The position numbers and the translations under genes are program-made. The notes under the pieces were generated by a model. That model ran no database searches and had not been told where the DNA came from. It saw only the letters and a list, made by a program, of their open reading frames with translations. Below are positions 11,099 to 22,360 of a stretch of 64,000 nt of DNA, in pieces. The DNA is from Costus lasius (taxonomy: Eukaryota; Streptophyta; Magnoliopsida; Zingiberales; Costaceae), in the NCBI GenBank assembly GCA_027563935.2, contig CM050450.1:6121957-6185956 (forward strand), written 5' to 3'. Positions within the stretch are counted from its first letter, which is position 1; the number at the start of each line of letters is the position of its first letter.

Positions 11099-13184
11099 TG
11101 TTATACCTTGATATTTATTTTTAAATAATAAATTAATTAATATAAATTTAAATTTTAAAAATTTCGAATCCTAAGCTATTAATCCCTAAAATTCTCTCCC
11201 TAAAATCTCTCCGAAAACCTCTCCAAATTTTTCATATAAATAAAACCCCTTAATCCCTACTCCATCTCATTAATCCCTAATCAACTCCCCCGGGCCGCAA
11301 GCCCCTGTTTTCCTTCCTTGCCAGCGAAACACTTCGCTCACGTCTCCTCCGGCATCGAACTCAGCGGCGGTCGTCTTCCCTTCCGGCGCATCAGGGAGGA
11401 GCGCCGGTGACTCCTTGGTCAGGCGCCTCCGTCCGACGTGATTTGGGACGCGTGAGACGAGGTTTGGTGGCGAGCGGCGAGACTGCTCTGTTTGGAAGCG
11501 AGCAACGAATCCAACCGGCGGCAGAAAGCTTCTGGGACAGACCTCAGCGCCATCTTCTTCTTCGGCGGCGACGGGAAGAAGCGCCGTGGGTTTAGCGGCG
11601 ACAAGAGCCTTCTGGGTCAGCATCATCTTCACTTCTTCCGGCGGATCCTCCCTCTCCTTGCGGCGACGAGTTTCCTGCGAAACTCGGGCGTCAACTCTGC
11701 CTTTCCAGTCGGCGGCGACAGCTTCTCCCTACCGGCGCCGGCGACCCGTACCCCTTCCAGCGCTGCTCCGAGCACCGGCGATCCTTCCCTCGGAAGTCGC
11801 CGAATCGAACGAACGAAGCGCACTTGCTTTCGTCTGTGTCCAGAGTTCGACAGAGGTAAGATTTGGATTTTATTAAATATAATATTTACCTAAACAGTAA
11901 GCTAGGAACCCTAATTGAATATTTTATTAGGGTAAAAAGATTTGGGATTATGGTATTCTAGAATTTAGTCATGATCAACTACTACCAGTGGAACCATTCC
12001 GATAAGAATCTATTTGAGGATATTAATTAGTATAATTTAGAGTTAAAGACATGAATAGGAGTTGATGCATACTATATAGAAATTAAGGATATTATAAGTT
12101 TTGGGAATAACATAGATACTATTTATTTTAACTCCAGTTGAGAAAAGAAAATATTTGGGCTCTCAGAGGGAAATCCAAGAAATCAGCACTTGAGGTAGGA
12201 ATCTTTCCCCTACCTTTGTTACAGTGTCAAATTCATATGTAGATAGACATTGACACCTTATCTTTGAAACTATTCTGATTGCTTTGCTTCTAAATTCGGT
12301 TGACCTCGCTTACCATATTATTTGTGCATAATTGGCTCCAGTATCATATGATTATTATGAATGCATTGAGAATATGTTTTTCGGATATTTCTGTTGGAAA
12401 ATTATGAATATTTATGAACCATGCAAATGAATTGAGATGTTATACCGCTATCATGTCGTGGCATGCATATGACCTCTGACCTGGTGATTTATCACTAGTG
12501 GCCTGTTTATCTGAGTTATAGTTCTGATTATATCAGACTATCTATTTGCCGGTTAGGGCACCGCCAGTTGTTCTCGGGACAATACTACGGATGTCAGATG
12601 TTGGACGCAACATTCACTGGGCTGTTTAAGACAGTCGTTCCATCGTGTGAGCTGACGGTGGAAACACTCTGAGAATGAGTGCGGCTCATGAGTGAGATCT
12701 GTGGCCAAGCTTGATGATTTACACGACAATCTTATGTTCAGTTATTTTGTTGTATTATCAGTTCCTGACATGTAGTGTAGTTTCTGTTATTGCAATTTCA
12801 TATTAATTAAACATGCATCATCTCTTGATTCATACTTAGCAATTTTCGCTAACTCCCCTTGTTTCTCCTCCAGGTACCGAGTTAGCATGTGGAAGGGATA
12901 GAGTAGATAGCTAGATACCCACCAGAGTCAGATTGTCATCAAGTGTTCTTTTGCTAAATACTTTCTGAATTATTTTATTCTTTTAGTTAATTTAATTGCA
13001 TAGACTGTAGTTTATAAGTTTTGTAATTGGATATAGTTGATCTTAAATGATTGCAGAATGTTGGACTTGAGATTATTAGTTAATAAAATTTTTATAGCAT
13101 TTGTGTTCTTTGCTTCCTATTAATATTGTTACTCCCTGGGGAACCTTGAGCTAGGGATAGCCGGCTTCCCGCCGGGGCGTGACA
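11099..13184 (+). repeat. 5' LTR of the Tekay-type element
   Basis: It is 2086 bp, TG...CA. U3 is AT-rich with TATA box TATAAATA at 11235-11242. A GC-rich stretch (11290-11860) follows, ending in a splice-donor-like GACAGAGGTAAG near 11850. ORFs of up to 133 codons in the GC-rich part recur at the matching place in the 3' LTR and are not genes. Confidence 0.95.
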
Positions 13185-13191
13185 ATTTAAA

Positions 13192-13203
13192 TGGTATCAG
13201 AGG
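13192..13203 (+). other. Primer-binding site of the Tekay-type element
   Basis: TGGTATCAGAGG lies 7 bases after the 5' LTR end. It matches the initiator tRNA-Met primer site except for the last base. Confidence 0.9.
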
Positions 13204-13320
13204 TATAGGTTCAGTAAGAAAACCTAAGGACATAGGAACCTCAGGACTAGGATTGGGTTAAGGACAGAATACATGAATTGATAAAATAAATATTTTATAA
13301 CATATTCTTTTGTTGGCAGG

Positions 13321-14599
13321 ATGGCACTAAGAACTAGAGCCAGAGCAATCCCAAGTCAAGGAAGTAGGAGAGTTAGAAATTCTCCTGAAGTTGAGGTACA
13401 GTTGCCTCAAAACTTACCTAGAGCCCCTACAAGAAGAAGGAGTGGGTATGAAGCCTCAGTACCCATAGAAGCAGCACCACCTGCTCCCCGTGTAGTACCA
13501 ACAGCAGTAAGGGAAGAGGGTGAATCTTCCTCTCCATCATTGGTACCACAACCAGTAGTAAACTAGTCAGTTAGGACAGCCAATATGCTTTTGCAGTTCT
13601 CTCAGTTGGGAAAAGACAAATTTGGTGACTACTGACCCTTGGGCGGCCAGAAATTGATTACTAAAGGTAGAGCAGACTTTTAGAGCACTAGGATGCCCAG
13701 ATGAGCAAAAGGTGGAGTTGGCCACCTATTTCTTATCTGATAGAGCCGGGACATGGTGGTCTGGTATGAGAGTTATTTTTGGAGATGGTCCTATCCCTTG
13801 AACTGATTTTAGAGGAGCATTCCTTGAGAAATATTTCCCTGAAACTTTTCAAGATAGCCAGATGCAGGAGTTTCTGAACCTAAAACAAGGAAAAAGGACA
13901 GTAAATATTTATGTGACTGACTTTGAGAGATTATCTGATCTATTTCCAGAATTAGTGACCACTGAAAGGAGAAAATGTCAACTTTTTATTAAGGAATTAT
14001 ATCACACCATAAAGGGGCAGATGAACACTATTCCATTAGATAGCTTTCAGGAAGTGGTAAATACGACATTCAGAATAGAGGCTTCTCTACTTGATGTGGA
14101 AAAAGATAAACAAATAGAGAAGGTTCAGGAATTTGCAGAACAGAGAAAGGTCAGTCAGTCAGTTAGACCAATGGAAACAAGAACCTATGATAGAAAGAGA
14201 TCTAGAGCAGTATTCAATAGCCATCAGAGACCTGTACATTCTTCCTACGCACCAAGCTTTAATTCAACAGGGTCAGCAAGAAAATGCTTTAAATGCAATA
14301 AAGAGGGACACACGGCTAATATCTGACCTCTTAACGAGATACAATGCCACTATTGCAAGGATTGGGGTCATTATAAGATTAACTACCCATGGAAAGGATT
14401 TCAACCCCCACAACAAAGTTATCAGCAAAGTCATCAACAAAGTTACCAACAGAGCTCTAGACCTAAGAATTACAATGAGAGACCAGGTCAGGCTAGTCAG
14501 GCGGGGTCACAGCAGAGGCGGCCTCAGCAACGACCTTTAGGCCCAGCCAGAGTATATGCAGTAACCCAACAAGAGGCTCAGGAAGCTCCAGACACAGTA
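13321..14599 (+). pseudogene. gag of the Tekay-type element, broken
   Basis: The ATG at 13321 opens an 81-codon N-terminal piece in one frame. From about 13620 the gag homology runs in the next frame, which is the frame of pol. The retrotransposon gag core is clear (TFRALGCPDEQ, GTWWSGMRV, FLEKYFPETFQ), followed by zinc-knuckle residues CFKCNKEGH at 14286 and a second knuckle-like CHYCKDWGHY. Stops are TAG 13564 (end of the first frame), TGA 13655, TGA 13799 and TGA 14324, the last standing where the final knuckle cysteine should be. Gag would form the particle and bind the RNA. This copy cannot make a full protein. Confidence 0.9.
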
Positions 14600-17500
14600 A
14601 TGAGAGGTATTATTTTCGTCTATGATTATCCTGCATGTCTGCTTATTGATACTGGTAGCACTCATTCCTTTATCTCTTATGAGTTTGTGATGAAAATAAA
14701 GAAAAAGCCCATTGTAGCTAGTACTGAACTATCTGTCTGCACACCTTTTGGAGGTGTGATGCAATCTCACTTAGAACTGAAACAATGTCCTCTCATCTTT
14801 GGTGATATAGTTGTTGAAACAGATCTGAGAGTTTTAGACTTCTCAGACTTTGACATTATCCTAGGCATGGATTGGCTTTTTGTCCATTATGCTAAAGTTG
14901 ATTGTCGTAATTATGTTGTGACCTTTAGCCCTCCTAGTTTACCTTCCTAGAGATTTATAGGAGTCTTTGGACAAGTTGCTCCCATAATTTCTGCTATGAA
15001 AGCCAAGAAGTTAATGAGAGATGGGTGCCATGGATTTTTATTATCCATTTCAAAAGCAGAAGAGAAAACAAGAGAGCATATGGAGCAAGTTGCAGTGATA
15101 AGGGAATTCACAGATGTGTTCCCTGAGGAGTTACCTGGACTACCACCAAAAAGACAAGTTGAATTTGCAATTGAGCTTCAACCTGGGTCTGCTCCAATTT
15201 CTAAAGCACCATTCAGAATGGCTCCTAAAGAATTAGAAGAACTTAAGAGCCAGTTGCAAGAACTTTTGGACAAGGGGTTTATACGAACTAGTGTATCCCC
15301 TTGAGGTGCTCCAGTCCTATTTGTAAAGAAGAAGGATGGATCCATGAGACTATGCATTGACTACAGACAGCTGAATGCCATTACAATCAAGAATAAATAT
15401 CCACTTCCTCGAATTGATGATTTATTTGACTAGTTGAAAGGCATATGTGTTTATTCTAAAATTGACTTGAGATCAGGGTATCATCAAATAAGAGTCAGAG
15501 AAGAAGATGTGTCAAAGACTGCATTCAGAACCAGATATGGACACTATGAATTTTTAGTGATGCCTTTTGGACTTACTAATGCACCTGCAGTTTTTATGGA
15601 TATGATGAACATAATTTTTATTGATTATCTGGATAAATTTGTGGTTGTCTTCATAGATGATATTTTAATATATTCCTGCAGTATGGCTGAACATGAGAAA
15701 CATCTCAGATTAGTTTTGGAAAAGTTGAGGCAAGAAAAGCTATATGCTAAGTTCAGTAAGTGTGATTTTTGGCTCAAAGAAGTGGCATTTCTAGGCCATG
15801 TTATTTCTGGTGATGGAATAGCCGTGGATCCCCAGAAGATCTCTGCTATCTCTGAGTGGGGGAGGCCAAAATCAGTGCAAGAAATTCGAAGCTTTCTTGG
15901 TTTAGCAGGGTATTATAGACGATTTGTGAAAGGATTTTCTAAGTTGGCTGCTCCTTTAACCTATCTGACTAGAAAGGGTATAAAATTTGATTGGAAAGAC
16001 TCATGTGAAAATAGCTTTTTAGAGCTGAAGAAGAGATTAATTACTGCTCCAGTATTGGTAATTCCATCAGGAGAAGATGGTTATATTGTATACACCGATG
16101 CTTCTGGTCAAGGTCTGGGTGGAGTTTTGATGCAAAATGATAGAGTAGTTGCCTATGCATCTCGGCAACTCAAGAATCACGAGAAGAATTATCCAGTGCA
16201 TGACTTGGAACTGGTAGCCATCATTTTTGTTTTGAAGTTGTGGAGACATTATTTATATGGTACTACTTTTGAAATATTCACTGATCACAAAAGTTTAAAA
16301 TATCTGTTTAGTCAGAAGGAGCTGAATATGAGACAACGCAGATGGATGGAATATCTGAAAGATTATGACTGCCAAATTAAGTATCATCCTAGCAAGGCAA
16401 ATGTGGTAGCAGATGCACTGAGTAGAAAATCAGTAGGAACACTTGCTCGTCTGAGGACTACACCCACAGACTTAATCAAACAGCTTGTGGAATTGGGTGT
16501 TGAAGTAATAAAGGAATCAGAAAGGAGTTACTTGGCTGTGATGAGAGCTCAGTCTCAACTAGTGCAGAAAATTAAAGAGACTCAATTTGGTGATGAAAAC
16601 CTATTGTCTTTGAGTAAGAAAGTAGAGCAAGGGCTCCTACCTGATTTTACAAAAGATTCAGAAGGTGTGCTGAGATTCAGAGGAAGACTGTGTGTACCAG
16701 AAAATCATCCTGTGAAAGAAGAGTTACTAAATGAAGCACACTAATCTAAGCTTACCATTCATCCAGGGAGTACAAAAATGTACAAGGACCTTAAGGAATA
16801 TTATTGGTGGAACAATATGAAAAGTGACATAGCAAAATTTGTATCATGTTGCTTAACATGTCAACAGGTGAAGGCTGAGCATATGAGACCCGCAGGGAAG
16901 CTGCAAAATATTCCTATACCTGAATGGAAGTGGGAGCATATTACAATGGATTTTGTCTCAGGACTTCCTAGATCTCAAAGGGGATATGACTCGATCTGGG
17001 TAATTGTTGATAGATTGACTAAGTCAACACATTTTCTACCTGTTAAGAAAACTGACACCTTGGATAAGTTAGCCACCCTATATTGCAATGAGATTGTCAG
17101 ACTGCATGGTATACCTGCTAGTATTATTTCAGACAGAGATCCGAGGTTTACTTCTAGATTCTGGGGTAGTTTGCAAAAAGCCTTGGGTACACAGTTGCAT
17201 TTTAGTACAGCATTTCATCCTCAGACGGATGGTCAGTCAGAAAGGATTATACAGACTTTGGAAGATTTATTAAGAGCATGTGTACTTGATTTTGGTGGCA
17301 ATTGGGAAAGTTATTTACATTGGGCAGAATTCTCATATAATAACAGTTATCACTCATCAATAGAGATGGCACCGTTTGAAGCCCTATATGGAAGGAGATG
17401 CAAGTCCCCTGTACTTTGGAAAGAGGTGGGTGAAAGGCTATTGCCAGCTCCTCATATGCTACAATAGGATGTGGAAATAGTGCAAGGAATCAAGCAAAGG

Positions 17501-17983
17501 TTGCTAACAGCTCAGAGCAGACAAAAGAGTTATCCTGACAAGAGGAGAAGAGATTTGGAATTTATGGTTGGCGATCATGTATTTTTGAAGGTATCTCCAT
17601 TGAAAGGTGTGATGAGATTTGGAAAGAAAGGAAAATTAGCTCCCCAATACATTGGACCTTTTGAAATTCTGGAACGGATAGGTGCAATAGCCTACCGGTT
17701 GACATTACCACCATCTCTCTCAGGAGTGCACAATGTGTTTCATGTCTCTATGCTAAGGAAATACATATCTGATCCATCTCATGTGTTAGAGAAATTGTCT
17801 GTGCCGATGCAGTTAGATACTTCCTTCGTTGAACACCCTGTTCGGATATTGGAAAGAAAAGAACACCAGTTAAGGAACAAGATTATCAAGATGGTCAAAG
17901 TTGGTTGGCAGCATCATTCGGATAGCGTGGCCACGTGGGAGCGTGAAGAAGATGTAAAGGCTCAGTACCCCTATTTGTTCTAG
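14600..17983 (+). pseudogene. pol of the Tekay-type element (PR-RT-RH-IN-chromodomain), interrupted by stops
   Basis: All pieces lie in one frame. The protease has DTGSTHSF (14648). Reverse transcriptase has [11 protein letters not shown] (15353), [13 protein letters not shown] (15458) and the catalytic FIDDILIYS (15652). RNase H has [11 protein letters not shown] (16090). The integrase zinc region is HPG...CLTCQQVK (16760-16870); its core acidic residues sit in MDFVSGLP, SDRDPRF and the E of GQSERIIQTLEDLL. The tail ends with a chromodomain-like W..HH..S.ATWE stretch before YPYLF and the stop at 17983. In-frame stops are TAG 14948, TGA 15302, TAG 15431, TAA 16742 and TAG 17465. Flanking residues at 15302 (SP*GAP) show that the TGA replaces Trp. 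No frameshift was seen in pol. Confidence 0.93.
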
Positions 17984-18019
17984 CTTGGTAAGTGAATTTG
18001 AGGGACCAAATTCTTTTTT

Positions 18020-18031
18020 AGGGGTAGATAA
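18020..18031 (+). other. Polypurine tract of the Tekay-type element
   Basis: AGGGGTAGATAA lies directly before the 3' LTR start, where plus-strand priming takes place. It is purine-rich but contains two T. Confidence 0.7.
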
Positions 18032-20127
18032 TGTTATACCTTGATATTTATTTTTAAATAATAAATTAATTAATTTAAATTTAAATTTTAAAAATTCCGA
18101 ATCCTAAGCTGTTAATCCCTAAAATTCTCTCCCTAAAATCTCTCCGAAAACCTCTCCAAATTTTCCATATAAATAAAACCCCTTAATCCCTACTCCATCT
18201 CATTAATCCCTAATCCCTAATTAACTCCCCCGCGCCGCAAGCCCCTGTTTTCCTTCCTTGTCAGCGAAACACTTCGCTCACGTCTCCTTCGGCATCGAAC
18301 TCAGCGGCGGTCGTCTTCCCTTCCGGCGGTATCAGGGAGGAGCGCTGGTGACTCCTTGGTCAGGCGCCTCCGTCCGACATGATTTTGGACGCGTGAGACG
18401 AGGTTTGGTGGCGAGCGGCGAGACTGCTCTGTTTGGAAGCGAGCAACAAATCCAACCGGCGGCAGAAAGCTTCTGGGACAGACCTCAGCGCCATCTTCTT
18501 CTTCGGCGGCGACGGGAAGAAGCGCCGTGGGTTTAGCGGCGGCAAGAGCCTTCTGGGTCAGCATCATCTTCACTTCTTCCGGCGGATCCTCCCTCTCCTT
18601 GCGGCGACGAGTTTCCTGCGAAACTCGGGCGTCAACTCTGCCTTTCCAGTCGGCGGCGACAGCTTCTCCCTACCGGCGCCGGCGACCCGTACCCCTTCCA
18701 GCGCTGCTCCGAGCACCGGCGATCCTTTCCTCGGAAGTCGCCGAATCGAACGAACGAAGCGCACTTGCTTTCGTCTGTGTCCAGAGTTCGACAGAGGTAA
18801 GATTTGGATTTTATTAAATATAATATTTACCTAAACAGTAAGCTAGGAACCCTAATTGAATATTTTATTAGGGTAAAAAGATTTGGGATTATGGTATTCT
18901 AGAATTTAGTGGTGATCAACTACTACCAGTGGAACCATTCCGGTAAGAATCTATTTGAGGATATTAATTAGTATAATTTAGAGTTAAAGACATGAATAGG
19001 AGTTGATGCATACTATATAGAAATTAAGGATATTATAAGTTCTTGGGAAATAACATAGATACTATTTATTTTAACTCCAGTTGAGAAAAGGAAATATTTG
19101 GGCTCTCAAAGGGAAATCCAGGAAATCAGCACTTGAGGTAGGAATCTTTCCCCTACCTTTGTTACGGTGTCAAATTCATATGTAGATAGACATTGACACT
19201 TTATCTTTGAAACTATTCTGATTGATTTGCTTCTAAATTCGGTTGACCTCGCTTACCTTATTATTTGTGCATAATTGGCTCCAGTATCATATGATTATTA
19301 TGAATGCATTGAGAATATGTTTTTCGGATATTTCTGTTGGAAAGTTATGAATATTTATGAACCATGCAAATGAATTGAGATGTTATACCGCTATCATGTC
19401 GTGGCATGCATATGACCTCTGACCTGATGATTTATCACCAGTGGCCTGTTTATCTGAGTTATAGTTCTGATTATATCAGACTATCTGTTTGCCGGTTAGG
19501 GCACCGCCAGTTGTCCTTAGGACAATACTACGGATGTCAGATGTTGGACGCAACATTCATCGCGCTGTTTAAGACAGTCGTTCCATCGTGTGAGCTGACG
19601 GTAGAAACACTCTGAGAATGAGTGCGGCTCATGAGTGAGATTTGTGGCTAAGCTTGATGATTTACACGACAATCTTATGTTTAGTTATTTTGTTGTATTA
19701 TCAGTGCCTGACATGTAGTGTAGTTTCTGTTATTGCAATTTCATATTAATTAAACATGCATCATCTCTTGATTCATACTTAGCAATTTTCGCTAACTCCC
19801 CTTGTTTCTCCTCCAGGTACCGAGTTAGCGTGTGGAAGGGATAGAGTAGATAGCTAGATACCCACCGGAGTCAGATTGTCATCAAGTGTTCTTTTGCTAA
19901 ATACTTTCTGAATTATTCTATTCTTTTAGTTAATTTAATTGCATAGACTGTAGTTTATAAGTTTTGTAATTGGATGTAGTTGATCTTAAATGATTGCAGA
20001 ATGTTGGACTTGAGATTATTAGTTAATAAAATTTTTATAGCATTTGTGTTCTTTGGTTCCTATTAATATTGTTACTTCCTGCGGAACCTTGAGCTAGGGA
20101 TAGCCGATTTCCCGCCGGGGCGTGACA
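18032..20127 (+). repeat. 3' LTR of the Tekay-type element
   Basis: It is 2096 bp and collinear with the 5' LTR. The TATA box is at 18168-18175. It has a 7-bp extra CCCTAAT unit near 18207 compared with the 5' copy. Most differences between the LTRs are transitions. Confidence 0.95.
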
Positions 20128-20320
20128 AAAAAATGTTATCACTCGATAGGATCCAATGCAGGATTCCTAAAGAGACATTTGATCAGGCAATTGAAACTCA
20201 AATCATTCAATTAGAATCACTAAAAAAATAAATTTTCTCTACCAAGAAATCAAGTGGCTTCAAGCACCTTGAATATTTAGTTAAACTTTCGCAGAGGCGC
20301 TGCCTTAAGATTTCACTCCA

Positions 20321-20530
20321 CTATATATCATACACCTGATCAAAAGATGGTTTCGCAATCCTTCTTCGTCTAGACTTTGATTCTATGTCTCGGTGCTGCC
20401 TATTAGAACCAGGGGATGGAGATGGACTGGACAAGATGAAATCTACAGGGGGTTCACTTTTGCTTCTTCCATTTCCAAGCTTTGTTAAATTACTAAGAAC
20501 TGGTTTATAGAAAAACGGAATAATACAAGT
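20321..20530 (-). other. Unrecognised exon-like open frame
   Basis: On the minus strand a stop-free stretch of about 60 codons ends at TAG (20323-20321). It contains KPVLSNLTKLGNGRSKSEPP and later SSPSPSPGSN and RDIESKSRRRR. The mixed, non-repetitive composition looks like real protein: a serine/proline linker plus a basic cluster. A good acceptor (CTATAAACCAG) precedes it and a donor-like CAG/GTGTAT follows. I do not recognise the family. It does not match the activation segment expected next for the kinase exons upstream at 21157-22360. It could be an exon of a gene interrupted by the Tekay insertion or chance. Confidence 0.3.
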
Positions 20531-21350
20531 ACAGATAACTGAGTTTCATTAGAGATATGAACATGAAGTCCAACATTGAATCAGTAAATTGATGGAACTT
20601 TACTACCATCTCTGGACCTCTGTGGGGTGCTTGTTTGCAAGAGAGATGTTTGGACGCTTGAGATAGACCTTAATATGCAATGCTCTTAAACTTAAATGTT
20701 CAGACATCATATCGCATTATCTGGTAGAGATCCTTTCTATTTGTTCATAGTAAAAGTGTTCATTTGACTCTCAATAAGGGTATTACATAATGTGCTTCTG
20801 CTATTTTTGGGAGCATGATCACCAATGCTAACTAGAAAATCTATATAAGTTACATCAAAATCAAAATCAACTGCCTGTGTCGTTAAGCAAAACAAGCGTG
20901 TGAGACATTTCCTCCGTTTGGATTTTATGTTGGAGAACTAATGCAAAACAACTCCGTTGATTGTCAAATCAGTGGTTCCTTACAAATTCTCAGATCAGTT
21001 GTTTTTCGTTATTTTACCTCAGAAAACAGACTAGTCAAAAATATCCAAATTATGTGAAAGCTAACGTGAGCTACAGGTTACTAATTACAACTCCTCAGGC
21101 TCAAACGAACTAGGAAGAACAAAGTTGCACTATTAAGGGAAAGGATCAGCACAAACCGCATCTAGTAAAATATTTGATGTCTTAAAATCTCGATACATTA
21201 TGGATCTTTCGACTCCATGGAGAAAAGCAAGTCCCTTTGCAGCATCCAGAGTTATCTTCATGCGAGTGGACCATGGCATCGTCACGCAAATCCCTGTTAA
21301 GAAGGTCCAAAAGAAATTGGGATTCTTTACATTTACATACAACTTACAAG

Positions 21351-21858
21351 TAGGGGTGTGCAAAAAAAACCGTTGCAACCGTCGAATCGCGGTTAACCGA
21401 ACCAAACTGAACCAGTTTTCCGGTTAACCGAACCGATGGTTCCTTAACCGGTCGGTTTTTTGATGGTTCCAACGGTTACCGGTTCGGTTACGGTTTGGGA
21501 CTTGGCCGAACCGCCAGTTAACCGACCGAACCGGTATATAATATATTTTATATAAAATATTTATTTATATATAAAAATAAATATTTTATATTTAAATAAT
21601 TATATTTATATAATTAATCGAACTGGTTAACCGCTGGTTAACCGAAAAACTAGCGGTTAACCGATCAAATGAGATAATTTAAGAAAAAAAATTTATGACC
21701 GGTTAACCGGCAGTCAACCGTTTAACCGGTTAATCGTTTGACCGGTTAACCGGTCAAATCGGTTTTGGAACGATTCACAGTTTTTGCTGAACCGAACGGT
21801 TCGATTAACCGGTTGACTAAGTCAACCAGTTCGATTAACCGCCCCATGCACAGCCCTA
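21351..21858. mobile_element. hAT-type non-autonomous element, 508 bp, with GGTTAACC-rich arms
   Basis: Terminal inverted repeats are TAGGGGTGTGCA and TGCACAGCCCTA (one mismatch). The 8-bp target duplication CTTACAAG is perfect (21343-21350 and 21859-21866), diagnostic of the hAT superfamily. There is no ORF. Both arms are packed with GGTTAACC (at least seven exact copies) and CCGGTT variants, while the centre (about 21530-21620) is AT-only. It lies in the intron between the two kinase exons. Confidence 0.93.
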
Positions 21859-21902
21859 CTTACAAGAGCTACATGACAAAAGTATTCCTTAATTATCTTG
21901 CA

Positions 21903-22163
21903 GTAACCTATAAATATTGCTACAAGTAAGAAACTAGTAATAAATTAGTACGTGATGGCAAAAACAGTAGCTAGCTAGCTATACCTATAATGTATTTAGA
22001 AAACATACTGGCTACAAGTGTTGCTCTTATTGAGTGTGTAGCCTATAAAGATTGCTATCAAGTAAGGAACTAGTAAGAAAATACTAAGTGAAGGCAAAAA
22101 CTGTAGTTAGCAAGCTATACTCATCATGTCCTTAGAAAGTACATTGGCTACAAGCTCTGCATA
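21903..22163. repeat. Divergent tandem duplication of about 130 bp
   Basis: The two units share AACCTATAAATATTGCTA / AGCCTATAAAGATTGCTA starts, a GGCAAAAACAGTAG / GGCAAAAACTGTAG middle and ACTGGCTACAAG / ATTGGCTACAAG ends. It lies in the kinase intron. Confidence 0.7.
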
Positions 22164-22360
22164 GTGTACTTCTGAAAATTTCTTTGAAAGATAGTATGTT
22201 ACAAGAACTAGTTTAAATGCTTACGTCGAAAAAGGTGCTTCTCAAGACTACCACAAGCCATAAACTCATAAACTAGCAATCTATGGTGACCCTCACAGCA
22301 GTAACCAATAAGTTTAACAAGATTAGGATGACTTAGTTGCCCAAGATAGTTGACTTCTGC

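Larger units (their letters stand above)
11099..20127 (+). mobile_element. Full-length Ty3/gypsy retrotransposon, Tekay/Del chromovirus type, coding region inactivated
   Basis: The element has two LTRs (11099-13184 and 18032-20127), both starting TGTTATACC and ending GGGGCGTGACA. It also has a primer site, gag, protease, RT, RNase H, integrase with a C-terminal chromodomain-like tail, and a polypurine tract. AAAAA flanks both sides (11094-11098, 20128-20132), consistent with a 5-bp target duplication, although the A-rich site makes this weak. By eye the LTRs differ at about 55 positions plus a small indel (2-3%). The pol order RT-RH-IN places it in Ty3/gypsy; the long LTRs and the C-terminal residues favour Tekay/Del. 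Eight in-frame stops and one frameshift make it non-autonomous at present. Confidence 0.95.
21157..22360 (-). pseudogene. Receptor-like cytoplasmic kinase (RLCK VII/PBS1-like), two exons only
   Basis: Exon A is 22360-22225 ([17 protein letters not shown], then [20 protein letters not shown]) and exon B is 21293-21157 ([20 protein letters not shown], then [14 protein letters not shown]). Acceptors and donors are canonical, the phase between exons matches, and both exons are free of stops. They cover the middle of the kinase domain, from just after the alpha-C helix glutamate region to the catalytic loop. In exon B the loop reads YRDFKTSN: it keeps the catalytic Asp and Asn, and the arginine before the Asp marks an RD kinase. 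Neither the N-lobe exons (ATP-binding lysine) nor the DFG/activation segment exons were found on either side. The intron carries a hAT-type insertion and a divergent tandem duplication. It is probably a gene fragment, unless the other exons lie beyond unusually large introns. Confidence 0.72.

Noticed and set aside
11270..11893. Cluster of ORFs up to 133 codons on both strands
   Set aside because: They repeat almost unchanged in the 3' LTR (18258-18834). They lie in the GC-rich part of the LTR and match no family.
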